This document shows, piece by piece, positions 18,201 through 28,293 of a DNA stretch of 64,000 bases. A model generated the notes under the pieces. It had not been told where the DNA came from. It did not search any database and was given only the letters and a program-made list of their open reading frames with translations. How positions within the stretch are numbered: the first letter of the stretch is position 1; every line of letters starts with the position of its first letter. The translations under genes were made by a program, and so were the position numbers. The stretch comes from Actinoplanes sp. M2I2 (GTDB lineage: Bacteria > Actinomycetota > Actinomycetes > Mycobacteriales > Micromonosporaceae). The stretch covers positions 1-64,000 of the forward strand of contig NZ_JALPVJ010000033.1 of NCBI RefSeq assembly GCF_023544445.1. The letters are read 5' to 3'.

Positions 18201-18875
18201 TTGCCGCTGCTCTACACGATCGGCAAACTCACCGTCGGCAACGCGATGATGCTCGGCTGGCGTCCCCGCGTCGAAGGCCTCGAGCACATTCCGCAGACCG
18301 GCGGCGTGGTCTTCGCCGGCAACCACCTCTCGGTGGCCGACGAGCTCTTCCTCGGTTCGGTGGTGCCCCGTCACCTCGCCTTCTGGGCGAAATCCGAGTA
18401 TTTCGACGGCAAGGGTCTCAAGGGCTGGTTCAACCGCAACCTGCTCGAGGGTCTGGGCGCCATCCGGGTCGAGCGCGGCGGCGGCCGGGCCGCTCTCACC
18501 GCCTTCGACGGGGCGATCCCCGTGCTCAAGGGCGGGGACGCGGTCGCTCTGTACCCCGAGGGCACCCGCTCGCCCGACGGCCGGCTCTATCGCGGCCGCA
18601 CCGGTGTGGCCCGGCTCTCCGTGGCCGCGGGCGTGCCGATCGTGCCGGTCGGCATGCTCGGCACCGAAAAGGTGCAGCCGATCGGCCAGCCCTATCCGAA
18701 ACCGGCCCGCGGCGCCGTCACGATCAAGTTCGGCGTGCCGATCGAGACCAAGGGCCGGTCGGAGGACCGCACCGCGCTGCGCGAGCTCACCGACGAGGTG
18801 ATGGCCGAGATCCAGAAACTCACCGGCCAGGAGTACGTGCCGCGGTACGCCCCGGCCAAGCCGCCGGCTCAGTAG
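18201..18875 (+). CDS. 1-acyl-sn-glycerol-3-phosphate acyltransferase family protein
   Basis: A 224-residue PlsC-like acyltransferase of membrane lipid synthesis. The catalytic HX4D motif is NHLSVAD, and the glycerol-phosphate binding motif is YPEGTRSPDG; a hydrophobic patch near the N-terminus suggests peripheral membrane binding. The TTG at 18201 is preferred because GGAGGAA lies seven bases upstream; the in-frame TTG at 18180 would place that site inside the gene. It transfers an acyl chain to lysophosphatidate or a related acceptor, with the precise acceptor unknown. It is convergent with the photolyase gene, four bases away. Confidence 0.88.
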   Translation: MPLLYTIGKLTVGNAMMLGWRPRVEGLEHIPQTGGVVFAGNHLSVADELFLGSVVPRHLAFWAKSEYFDGKGLKGWFNRNLLEGLGAIRVERGGGRAALTAFDGAIPVLKGGDAVALYPEGTRSPDGRLYRGRTGVARLSVAAGVPIVPVGMLGTEKVQPIGQPYPKPARGAVTIKFGVPIETKGRSEDRTALRELTDEVMAEIQKLTGQEYVPRYAPAKPPAQ

Positions 18876-18879
18876 GCCG

Positions 18880-20340
18880 TCAGGGGGCCCGGGAGCCGCG
18901 GGCCTTCTCCTGCTCGACCAGCGCGTCGACGTCGGCCAGCCGGCGCAGGCCGTTGAGCGGCTGCCGCATCCGGTGATTGCCGGCCAGCTTCGGCTCGTTG
19001 CGGGCGAGGAAGGCCCAGTACCCCGCGGTGTACGGGCACGCGTGGTCACCCACGCGCACCTTGGGGTCGTACCGGCAGCCGCCGCAGTAGTCGCTCATCC
19101 GGTTGATGTAGGCGCCGCCCGACGCGTACGGCTTGGTGCTCATCCGCCCCGCGTCGGCGTACTGGCTCATGCCGATCACGTTGGCGGTCATCACCCACTC
19201 GTAGCCGTCGACGAAACAGCGGTGGAACCAGTCGGACACCGCACCGGGCCGCCAGCCCCGCTGCATGGCGTAGTTGCCGAGCACCATCAGCCGCGGGATG
19301 TGATGCACCCAGCCGCGGTCGCGCACCCCGGCCAGCACGTCGGACAGGCAGCGGGCGTCGACCGCGTCGGCGTCCAGGTCGGCGAACCACCGCGGCAGCT
19401 CCCGGCGGGCCCGCAGCTCGTTGGAGGCGCGGTAGCCGGGCTCGAAATACCAGTACAGGTGCCAGATGAAGTCGCGCCAGCCGATGATCTGCCGGACGAA
19501 CCCCTCGACGCTGGCCAGGGGAGCGTCACCCGACCGGTACGCCTGCTCGGCGCTCTCCACCACCTCGAGCGGGTCGAGCAGGCCCAGGTTCATCGCCGCG
19601 CTCAGCAGGCTGTGGCTCATCAGCGGGTCGCCGGCCAGCATGGCGTCCTCGTACGGGCCGAAGGTGGGCAGCCGGTGGGCCACGAAGTGCCGCAGCCGGG
19701 CCAGGGCCTCCGCCCGGGTCGCGGGGAACAGCCGCGGGCCGTCCCGGCCGACGAACTCGATGCCGTCCTCGCGCTCCCAGCGATCGAGGTCGGCGCGGAC
19801 CCCCTGGTCGATCTCGTCCTCGACGATGGCCGGGGGCGGCGGCACGCCGAGCCGGTCGGCGCCGCGCGGCGGCGGCTCCCGGTTGTCGGCGTCCAGGTTC
19901 CACTTGCCGCCGGCCGGCTCGTCGCCGTCCAGCAGGATGCCGTGCCGCTGCCGGGCGTCGCGGTAGAAGTCCTCCATCCGCAGGTGGCCGCGGCCGTGGG
20001 CCCAGGTCGTGAAGTCGGCCGGCGCGGTCACGAACCCCCGCGGCGGCAGCACCTCCTCGACGGCGGGCAGCCGGTGGACGAGGTCGCGGGCGGCCCGCGA
20101 GGTGGGGTGACAGACGGTCACCGGCTCGGTCATCGCCTCGGCGTACGTCTCGGCCCGGACCAGCCGGACGCGGTCGTCCTCGGCCCGGTGCCGCAGCGCC
20201 GACAGGATCAGATGCGCCTTCTGGCGGTGGAAGGCACGCCGCCGGAACACCGCCTTCGACTCCACGAGCAGCACTTCCTGGCCCGGGGAGTCGAGAAAAT
20301 GCGGGCCGAGCTGATCGGCGAAGAGCCATCGGCGGGTCAT
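18880..20340 (-). CDS. cryptochrome/photolyase family protein, probable iron-sulfur (6-4) photolyase
   Basis: A 486-residue flavoprotein of the bacterial cryptochrome/photolyase class (PhrB-like). It has the N-terminal Rossmann domain (MTRRWLFADQLGPHF), the FAD-binding helical domain (VEGFVRQIIGWRDFIWHLYW) and a C-terminal segment with cysteines in SDYCGGCRYDP and HACPYT. Together with an upstream Cys (DARCLSDVL) these give the four ligands of the [4Fe-4S] cluster known in this class. Family members repair (6-4) photoproducts with light or act as blue-light sensors. The lack of a tryptophan-based classic photolyase chain cannot be judged here. The gene is 28 bases downstream of the membrane protein gene at 20369 and may be co-transcribed. 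Confidence 0.9.
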   Translation of the reverse strand: MTRRWLFADQLGPHFLDSPGQEVLLVESKAVFRRRAFHRQKAHLILSALRHRAEDDRVRLVRAETYAEAMTEPVTVCHPTSRAARDLVHRLPAVEEVLPPRGFVTAPADFTTWAHGRGHLRMEDFYRDARQRHGILLDGDEPAGGKWNLDADNREPPPRGADRLGVPPPPAIVEDEIDQGVRADLDRWEREDGIEFVGRDGPRLFPATRAEALARLRHFVAHRLPTFGPYEDAMLAGDPLMSHSLLSAAMNLGLLDPLEVVESAEQAYRSGDAPLASVEGFVRQIIGWRDFIWHLYWYFEPGYRASNELRARRELPRWFADLDADAVDARCLSDVLAGVRDRGWVHHIPRLMVLGNYAMQRGWRPGAVSDWFHRCFVDGYEWVMTANVIGMSQYADAGRMSTKPYASGGAYINRMSDYCGGCRYDPKVRVGDHACPYTAGYWAFLARNEPKLAGNHRMRQPLNGLRRLADVDALVEQEKARGSRAP

Positions 20341-20368
20341 CCGGTCATCGTGCCCGAGCCGGGCCGGA

Positions 20369-21550
20369 TCAACCGGGAGTCAGCACTTCTTCCCGCAGGC
20401 GGGCGACGAGCTCGGCGCTGTCGGTGACCGAGCGGCGGGTGAGCAGCATGGTGGCCAGGCTGCCGTGATCGGCCCAGGTGCAGACGACGACCGAGGCGCC
20501 GTTGTCGCGGCCGACGCCGCAGCTCTGGTGGGCGCCGGACTCGCCCAGGTCGAACTCCTGCACGTTGCTGACGTTGTAGTCGGCGGCGGCCTGCTCGAGG
20601 CGGCCCCGGACGTCGGAGCCGGGCCGCAGCCGGAAGCCGGTCTCGCCGATCACTGTGACCCGTTTGCCCCGGCCGTCGCGATAGACGCCGGCAAAACTGT
20701 CCGGCCCGGTGTCCTCGGTGTCGCGCAACTGGAGGTCGGCGAAGGACCGGGGGAGCGCGGCGGTGACCGGGTACTGCCGCGCGGTGGGCATCTGCAGCCA
20801 GGCCAGCGGCAGGCCGCAGCAGCAGACCACGCCGAGCAGGCTGAGCAGGGCCAGGCGGCGGCCCCAGCGGCGCTTGCGACGGGGCGGGGGCAGCGGACGG
20901 GCCGCGGGCCGGGGCGCCCAGGGCGGCGGGGCCGGGAGGCGGCGGCCCTGCACGATCGGGCCGGGCGGCGGCGCCGGCGGGCCGGGGGGCAGGCCCGGTG
21001 GGCGGCTCTGGACCGGCAGCCGGTTGGCCGCGGCGGCCTTCTCGAGGCGCTTGCGCTTCCTCTTCGAGAGCGGCGGCGGCCGGTCCACGGGCTTGGCCGC
21101 CGGCGGAGCCGGCGCGGGGTGCGGCTCGGCCTTGGCCGTCGCCGGCGGCTCGCTGCGGGTCGGCGGCCCGGCTTCGATCCGGGTCCCGGCTGCGGCTGCG
21201 GCTGCGGCTGTGGGTCCGGGCGCAGGCTCAGGCCCGGTCTCGGTTTCGGTCTCGGTCTCGGTCTCGGTCTCCGCGAGGGTGAAGGGGAACGCGTCCCAGG
21301 GCGTGTCCTGGCCGGCCCACGGGTCGACCGGCGCGGTGGCCGCCCACGGGTCGACCGGCGTCGGCTCCTCCGGCTCGGGGCGTTCGTCGCGGCGCCACCG
21401 CGACTTCTTCGGCGCCGGCTCGGGCACCGGGGCGGAGGCGCTCCACCGCACCGGCGCGTCGACTGTGGAGTGGTCGGAGCCGTCGTCCAGCCGGGTCGGG
21501 TCGGGCACTCCGGCCGCCGGCTGAGTCTCCTCCGGCTGCGGGTCGGCCAT
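20369..21550 (-). CDS. Pro-rich membrane protein, paralogue of the 358-1038 protein
   Basis: A 393-residue protein. Residues 1-240 are low complexity, with a TETETETETETETG run, an alanine run and Pro-rich segments. A basic patch KRKRKRLEK and another RRKRRWGRR precede a single hydrophobic helix containing CCCGLPLAW (about residues 250-270). The remaining outer domain ends in VVCTWADHGSLATMLL, matching the C-terminal motif of the membrane protein near valS. The ATG at 21550 is chosen for its AAGGAG ribosome site; upstream in-frame ATGs lack one. Function unknown. It diverges from the rsbQ-like operon and lies upstream of the photolyase gene on the same strand. Confidence 0.72.
   Translation of the reverse strand: MADPQPEETQPAAGVPDPTRLDDGSDHSTVDAPVRWSASAPVPEPAPKKSRWRRDERPEPEEPTPVDPWAATAPVDPWAGQDTPWDAFPFTLAETETETETETETGPEPAPGPTAAAAAAAGTRIEAGPPTRSEPPATAKAEPHPAPAPPAAKPVDRPPPLSKRKRKRLEKAAAANRLPVQSRPPGLPPGPPAPPPGPIVQGRRLPAPPPWAPRPAARPLPPPRRKRRWGRRLALLSLLGVVCCCGLPLAWLQMPTARQYPVTAALPRSFADLQLRDTEDTGPDSFAGVYRDGRGKRVTVIGETGFRLRPGSDVRGRLEQAAADYNVSNVQEFDLGESGAHQSCGVGRDNGASVVVCTWADHGSLATMLLTRRSVTDSAELVARLREEVLTPG
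21188..21271. repeat. hexanucleotide-type low-complexity tracts
   Basis: GGCTGC is repeated about four times at 21188-21211 (alanine run) and GGTCTC/GGTTTC about six times at 21236-21271 (Glu-Thr alternation in the gene at 20369-21550). Such tracts are prone to slippage, so the protein's linker length may vary between strains. Confidence 0.8.
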
Positions 21551-21716
21551 CCGTCGATCTCCTTCACTGCCGGCAAGATTCCCGGCGAGGCGGTCGACTC
21601 CCAGGTTAGAGACGGTGTGCCACTCCCGGTCCGGGTCCGCGGTCCGGTGCGCGCCCGCAATGCCGGACAACCGGGGCGATGTGCAAGACGCTGTGGAGCC
21701 GTATGGTTACCGGGAC

Positions 21717-22514
21717 ATGAGAACGACACAGAGAAACGCCGTCACTCTGACCGGGAACCCCACCGGTCAGCCGATGGTGTTCGCCCACGGCTATGGCTGC
21801 GACCAGAACATGTGGCGTCACGTGGCTCCCGCCTTCGCGGACTCGCATCGGCTCGTCCTCTTCGACCACGTCGGCAGCGGCCGGTCCGACCTGTCGGCCT
21901 ACGACGACGACCGCCATTCCTCGCTCGGCGGCTACGCCGACGACGTTCTCGAGATCCTGCACGAGAACGATCTGTGGGACGTGGTCTTCGTCGGTCACTC
22001 GGTGAGCGCCATGATCGGCGTCATCGCCGCGACCCGGGAGCCCGAGCGCTTCGCCCGCCTGGTCCTCATCGGTCCCTCGCCGCGCTACATCAACGAGCCC
22101 GCGGGCGGTTATCAGGGCGGCTTCGACAAGCCCGACATCGAGTCGCTGCTCGTCTCGCTCGACAGCAACTATCTCGGCTGGTCCAGCACGATGGCGCCGG
22201 TGATCATGGGTAACCCCGATCGGCCCGAGCTGGGTGAGGAGCTGACCAACAGCTTCTGCCGCACCGATCCCGAGATCGCGAAGAAGTTCGCGCGCGTCAC
22301 GTTCCTCTCGGACAATCGCGACGACCTTCTCGAGCTGCGCACTCCCGCGTTGATCCTCCAGTGTTCGGACGACGTGATCGCGCCGACCGCGGTCGGCGAA
22401 TATGTTCACAAGCACACCGCCGGGAGCACTCTGGTGCATCTGAACGCGACGGGCCACTGCCCCAACCTGAGCGCTCCCGAGGAAACCATCGATGCCATGA
22501 AGGCCTGGCTCTAG
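21717..22514 (+). CDS. rsbQ: alpha/beta hydrolase, RsbQ-like stress pathway protein
   Basis: A 265-residue alpha/beta hydrolase. The nucleophile elbow is VGHSVSA with Ser95, the acid is in CSDDV (Asp218/219) and the histidine in TGHCPN (His247); these positions agree closely with the catalytic triad of Bacillus subtilis RsbQ, and the segment HGYGCDQNMWRHVAPAF is typical of the RsbQ/KAI2/D14 family. In Bacillus, RsbQ is needed for the PAS phosphatase RsbP to signal energy stress, probably by supplying a small hydrophobic ligand. The next gene, 13 bases away, is a PAS-PP2C phosphatase, which strongly supports this role. Start chosen at the ATG nine bases after a TATGGT -10 element; a GTG at 21693 is possible. 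Confidence 0.9.
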   Translation: MRTTQRNAVTLTGNPTGQPMVFAHGYGCDQNMWRHVAPAFADSHRLVLFDHVGSGRSDLSAYDDDRHSSLGGYADDVLEILHENDLWDVVFVGHSVSAMIGVIAATREPERFARLVLIGPSPRYINEPAGGYQGGFDKPDIESLLVSLDSNYLGWSSTMAPVIMGNPDRPELGEELTNSFCRTDPEIAKKFARVTFLSDNRDDLLELRTPALILQCSDDVIAPTAVGEYVHKHTAGSTLVHLNATGHCPNLSAPEETIDAMKAWL

Positions 22515-22526
22515 AAGCGGCGGACC

Positions 22527-25025
22527 GTGAGTGACTCTGGTGGGCCGGACGTGACGCAGGACCTGCGGCCGCCCTGGGACGAAGACCCCGACGACCTGTA
22601 CGAGCACGCGCCGTGCGGGTATCTGACCACGCTTCCCGACGGCACGATCGTCCGGGTCAATCAGACCTTCCTGTCCTGGACGGGCTACACCCGCGGTGAG
22701 CTGGTCGGGCACCGCCGCTTCCGTGATCTGCTCACCTCGGGCGGGCAGATCTACCACGAGACCCACTACGCCCCGCTGCTGAGCATGCAGGACGAGGTGC
22801 ACGAGCTGGCCTTCGACGTGGTCTGCTCCGACGGGCGGCACCTGCCCACGCTGGTCAACTCGGTGCTGTCCCGCGCGGCCACGGGACAACCCCGAGCGGT
22901 CCGGACGACCGTCTTCAACGCCACCGATCGCCGCCAGTACGAAAAGGAGCTTCTGCTCGCCCGCCAGATCGCCGAGGCCTCCGAGCGGCGGGTCCGGGTG
23001 CTGCAGCAGATCGTGGCCGACCTGGCCGCCGCGCCGACCGAGGCCGAGGTGGCCGAGGCGGTGGTCCGCGCTCCGGAGTCCGCCTTCGGCGCGGCCAGCA
23101 GCAGCATCTATCTCGTCGACGACGAGCGTGACGTGATCTACGCCGTCGCGTCGACCGACCCGACCACCGGCAACTGGGACGACATGCCGCGCTCGTCCGA
23201 CCGCGCGGTGGCCCGGGTGGCCGACCGCGGCGACCTGCACGTCGTCAACTCCGTCACCGACGCCCGGGAGCACTTCCCCGACCTGGTCGACAGCATGCGC
23301 CGCTCGGGCCGCACCACGGTGGTGCTCCTGCCGCTGACCACGGGCCCGACCGACGAGCAGGCCGGCATCCAGACGCTCGGCGTGCTGGCGTTCAGCTTCA
23401 AGGGCGACCGTCCCCTCACCGACGGCGAGCTGCGGGTCGTCCGCCTCCTCGGCCAGCAGGCCGGTCAGGCGCTCGACCGGGCCCGCCTCTACGACGAGCT
23501 CCGCCGCCGCGAGGAACGCTCGAAGTTCCTGGCCGAGACGACGCGCTCGCTCGACGAACTGCACCGGTTGCTGCCGCGCACCCGGCGCGTGGTCGACCGG
23601 GTCGTGCCCGAGATCGCCGACTGGGCCGAGCTCCGCCTGCACGTGGGCACGACGCCGGTCGTGGAGGACGCGGGCGGCCCGCGGCCCGACGAGGAGCTGC
23701 TGACCCAGCGGCTGGGCAAGGTGGCCGCCAGCGGCGAGCCGGTGTTCGCCGTCGACGGCGACCAGCTGGACTGCTCGGTGCTGCCGCTCACCGCCCGGGG
23801 CCTGGTGCTGGGCACGCTGGCGTTGCGGATGGCGCCCGACCGGCGGGGCGCCGCGGCCGAGCGGGCCTTCCTGATCGAGCTGGCCGACCGGGCCGGGCTC
23901 GCGCTGGAGAACGCCCGCCTCTACGAGCAGGAACGGCAGATCGCCCGGACGCTGCAGCGCAGCCTGCTGGCCGGCGACCTGCCCAGTGGCGACACCCGGT
24001 TCGCGGTCGAGACCCACTACCAGGCCGCGGCCCACGATCTGGAGGTCGGCGGCGACTGGTTCGACGCGTTCCTGATCACCCGGGACAAGCTCGCCGTCGT
24101 GGTCGGTGACGTGGTGGGCCGCGGCATCGAGGCGGCCACCACGATGGGCCAGCTGCGCAGCGCGGTGCGGGCGCTGGCCTCGAACGCGACCGGGCCGGCC
24201 CGGCTGATCGAGGGCCTCGACCGGTTCGTCGAGCGGGTCGAGTCGGCCCGCATGGCCACCGTGGCCTACGTCGAGATCGACCTGACCGGCGGCGAGGTGG
24301 CGTACTCGTGCGCCGGTCACCTGCCGCCGCTGCTGCAGGAGCCGGCCGGGTCGCCGGAATACCTGATGCAGGGTCGTTCCGCGCCGCTGGGCTCGAAGGC
24401 CGGCAACCGGGTCCGCACCGAGCACCGCCGGCGCCTGCCCGCCGGCAGCCGCCTGCTGCTCTACACCGACGGCCTGATCGAGCGCCGTACCCGCCCGATC
24501 GACAAGGGTTTCGAGCTGCTCGCCCGCGAGTACGCGAGACGCCGGGACGCGCCGCTGCAGGGGCTCGCGGCCACGCTGGCCGACTCGCTGGTCGGTCGCG
24601 ACCACTCCGACGACGTCTGCATGCTCTGCCTGACACTGGGCACCGAGGAGCGCATCGAGCGCACCATCGGTGCCGACCGTATGCAGATCGCCCTGCTCCG
24701 CGCCGATCTGCGAGCCTGGCTGGTGGCCCACGAGGTCGAGCCCGGCTGCCGCGACGCGGTGCTGCTGGCCTGCTCCGAGGCGGTGGCCAACGCGATCGAG
24801 CACGGCTACCGGGACGATCCGTTCGGCATGATCGACGTGGTCGCCACGGTGACCACCGATGCCGTCGAGGTGCGGGTCAGCGACCGCGGCACGTGGCGCG
24901 GAGCGGTGAGCGACGTGGCCCGCGGGCGCGGGCTCCAGCTCATCCGTGAGTCGATGGACCAGGTGCTGTTCGACCGCAGCGACGGAACGACCGTCACCAT
25001 GCGCCGGGCGCGGGAGGTGGAGTGA
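22527..25025 (+). CDS. PAS-GAF-GAF-PP2C phosphatase with C-terminal RsbW-like kinase domain
   Basis: An 832-residue cytoplasmic signalling protein with five parts in order. PAS (about 20-135, from YEHAPCGYLTTLPDGTIVRV) is followed by a GAF domain (about 150-310) and a second GAF-like region (about 330-470). The SpoIIE-type PP2C phosphatase spans about 475-700; its metal-binding segments are GGDWFDAF, VGDVVGRG, LYTDGLIERR and DHSDDVCML. An HATPase_c domain of the RsbW type (about 705-832) has an N-box SEAVANAIEHGYRD and a G-box RGRGLQLIRESMD. The phosphatase should dephosphorylate, and the kinase phosphorylate, an STAS protein; the STAS gene overlaps its stop. It resembles RsbP with an anti-sigma kinase added. 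GTG start 13 bases after rsbQ. Confidence 0.92.
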   Translation: MSDSGGPDVTQDLRPPWDEDPDDLYEHAPCGYLTTLPDGTIVRVNQTFLSWTGYTRGELVGHRRFRDLLTSGGQIYHETHYAPLLSMQDEVHELAFDVVCSDGRHLPTLVNSVLSRAATGQPRAVRTTVFNATDRRQYEKELLLARQIAEASERRVRVLQQIVADLAAAPTEAEVAEAVVRAPESAFGAASSSIYLVDDERDVIYAVASTDPTTGNWDDMPRSSDRAVARVADRGDLHVVNSVTDAREHFPDLVDSMRRSGRTTVVLLPLTTGPTDEQAGIQTLGVLAFSFKGDRPLTDGELRVVRLLGQQAGQALDRARLYDELRRREERSKFLAETTRSLDELHRLLPRTRRVVDRVVPEIADWAELRLHVGTTPVVEDAGGPRPDEELLTQRLGKVAASGEPVFAVDGDQLDCSVLPLTARGLVLGTLALRMAPDRRGAAAERAFLIELADRAGLALENARLYEQERQIARTLQRSLLAGDLPSGDTRFAVETHYQAAAHDLEVGGDWFDAFLITRDKLAVVVGDVVGRGIEAATTMGQLRSAVRALASNATGPARLIEGLDRFVERVESARMATVAYVEIDLTGGEVAYSCAGHLPPLLQEPAGSPEYLMQGRSAPLGSKAGNRVRTEHRRRLPAGSRLLLYTDGLIERRTRPIDKGFELLAREYARRRDAPLQGLAATLADSLVGRDHSDDVCMLCLTLGTEERIERTIGADRMQIALLRADLRAWLVAHEVEPGCRDAVLLACSEAVANAIEHGYRDDPFGMIDVVATVTTDAVEVRVSDRGTWRGAVSDVARGRGLQLIRESMDQVLFDRSDGTTVTMRRAREVE

Positions 25026-25408
25026 TGGAATTCACTCGGGGCGGACGTCCGGTGCCGATGGGCCGGTTGGACCGCTGGGTCACCTTCTCCACGTTCGGCG
25101 ACGCCGAACTGGTGTCGCTGACCGGCGAGATCGATCTGGCCAACGCGCCCGAGATCGGCAAGGCGATCGTCGAGCGGATCGAGACGGCCGGCAAGGTGCT
25201 CATCGACCTGACCACCGTCTCTTTCCTCGACAGCGCCGGGGTGCGGCTGCTCGACGCCCTGGTCGGCGACCTCGACGACCACGGCAAGCCGACCCGGCTG
25301 GTGGTGGGCAAGACCGGCGCGGCCCGCATGACCCTCCAGCTGTGCGCATTCCGCGAGGACGTGCTGGCCACCGACCTCGACCGGGCCGCGGCTGAGATCG
25401 GTAGTTGA
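25025..25408 (+). CDS. STAS-domain anti-sigma factor antagonist (RsbV-like)
   Basis: A 127-residue STAS protein. The core is VSLTGEIDLANAPEIGKAIV and the phosphorylation site lies in VSFLDSAGVRLLDAL, where the Ser is the residue controlled by kinase/phosphatase partner switching. The ATG at 25025 overlaps the stop of the multidomain gene and has a GGGAGG site seven bases upstream. In the unphosphorylated state such proteins bind the anti-sigma kinase and free a sigma factor. No sigma factor gene is in the window, so the target regulon is unknown. The gene ends the rsbQ operon. Confidence 0.92.
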   Translation: MEFTRGGRPVPMGRLDRWVTFSTFGDAELVSLTGEIDLANAPEIGKAIVERIETAGKVLIDLTTVSFLDSAGVRLLDALVGDLDDHGKPTRLVVGKTGAARMTLQLCAFREDVLATDLDRAAAEIGS

Positions 25409-25414
25409 CGCGCG

Positions 25415-25420
25415 TACCCT
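25415..25420 (+). promoter_or_regulatory. -10 element (TACCCT) for leaderless radical SAM gene
   Basis: TACCCT lies eight bases before the ATG at 25429, with no ribosome site between. It fits the TANNNT -10 and leaderless spacing seen before several genes in the window. Confidence 0.45.
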
Positions 25421-25428
25421 AGAGGCCC

Positions 25429-27372
<1,944 letters not shown>

Positions 27373-27373
27373 C

Positions 27374-28141
27374 ATGGCCAAGAACCAGCCCGTCGGTGGT
27401 CAGGCCCCGGTCGTCCAGCGGATCCGCATCCGTTACGCCAAGCGCGGCCCGCTGCGTTTCACCTCCCATCGCGATTTCGCGCGCGCTTTCGAGCGGGCGC
27501 TGCGGCGGGCCGCCGCGCCGATCGCCTTCTCCCAGGGCTTCACCCCGCACCCCAAGATCTCGTACGCGAGCGCGGCGCCGACCGGCGTCGGCAGCGAAGC
27601 CGAGTACCTCGAGATCGGGTTGCAGGCCGAGGTCGACCCCGAGCAGCTCCGGGTGGCGCTCGACGCCGCGCTGTCGCCCGGGCTCGATGTGCTCGAGGCG
27701 GTGGTGGCCGACGCCGGCAGCCTGGCCGACCGGATCGACGCCTCACGCTGGCGGATCGAGCTGCCCTCGATCGACCCGGCCGCTGCCGCGGCGGCCGTCA
27801 AGGCCTTCAATGATCTTGACGAGGTGCTGGTCGAGCGCATGACCAAGCAGGGTCTGCGCTCGTTCGACGCCCGTCAGGCAGTGACTCGGATCGCTGTTAT
27901 TGAGCAGTCCACCGGACCTTCCGAGGCGGACGGCGCGCCGTGTGCGATAATCGACCTTGTCGTACGACAGGTCACGCCGGCCGTACGACCCGATGACGTC
28001 CTTTCCGGCCTGCGCGTGGCGGCGGGCCTGGAGCCGCCGGTGCCCCCGAGGGTGACCCGGCTGGCCCAGGGCACGCTCACCGCACAGGGGGAGATCGTCG
28101 ATCCGTTGGACGCGGATCGCGCGTCGGCCCTTCCGGGGTAA
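27374..28141 (+). CDS. DUF2344 / TIGR03936 radical SAM-associated protein
   Basis: A 255-residue protein beginning IRIRYAKRGPLRFTSHRDFARAFERALRR, the signature of the family that accompanies TIGR03960 radical SAM proteins. The segment FSQGFTPHPKISYASAAPTGVGSEAEYLE is also characteristic. It starts one base after the preceding stop, so the two genes form a transcription unit and in some genomes are fused. It has no catalytic motif of its own and is likely a substrate-binding or partner subunit. Its 3' end is followed by about 150 bases before rne. Confidence 0.92.
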   Translation: MAKNQPVGGQAPVVQRIRIRYAKRGPLRFTSHRDFARAFERALRRAAAPIAFSQGFTPHPKISYASAAPTGVGSEAEYLEIGLQAEVDPEQLRVALDAALSPGLDVLEAVVADAGSLADRIDASRWRIELPSIDPAAAAAAVKAFNDLDEVLVERMTKQGLRSFDARQAVTRIAVIEQSTGPSEADGAPCAIIDLVVRQVTPAVRPDDVLSGLRVAAGLEPPVPPRVTRLAQGTLTAQGEIVDPLDADRASALPG

Positions 28142-28293
28142 GGAACGCTCCATCGGGGGGCGTCGGCTGCAGCTGACGTCCATTGACAGACTTCGGCAGC
28201 CTGCCGCTTACCCGGCGGGACCGAAATACTTGCGGCGACCCTGCGTGGCAGCGCTCAAACGCGCCCGGGGCCGCCAGAACTGGAGAGCGCCCC

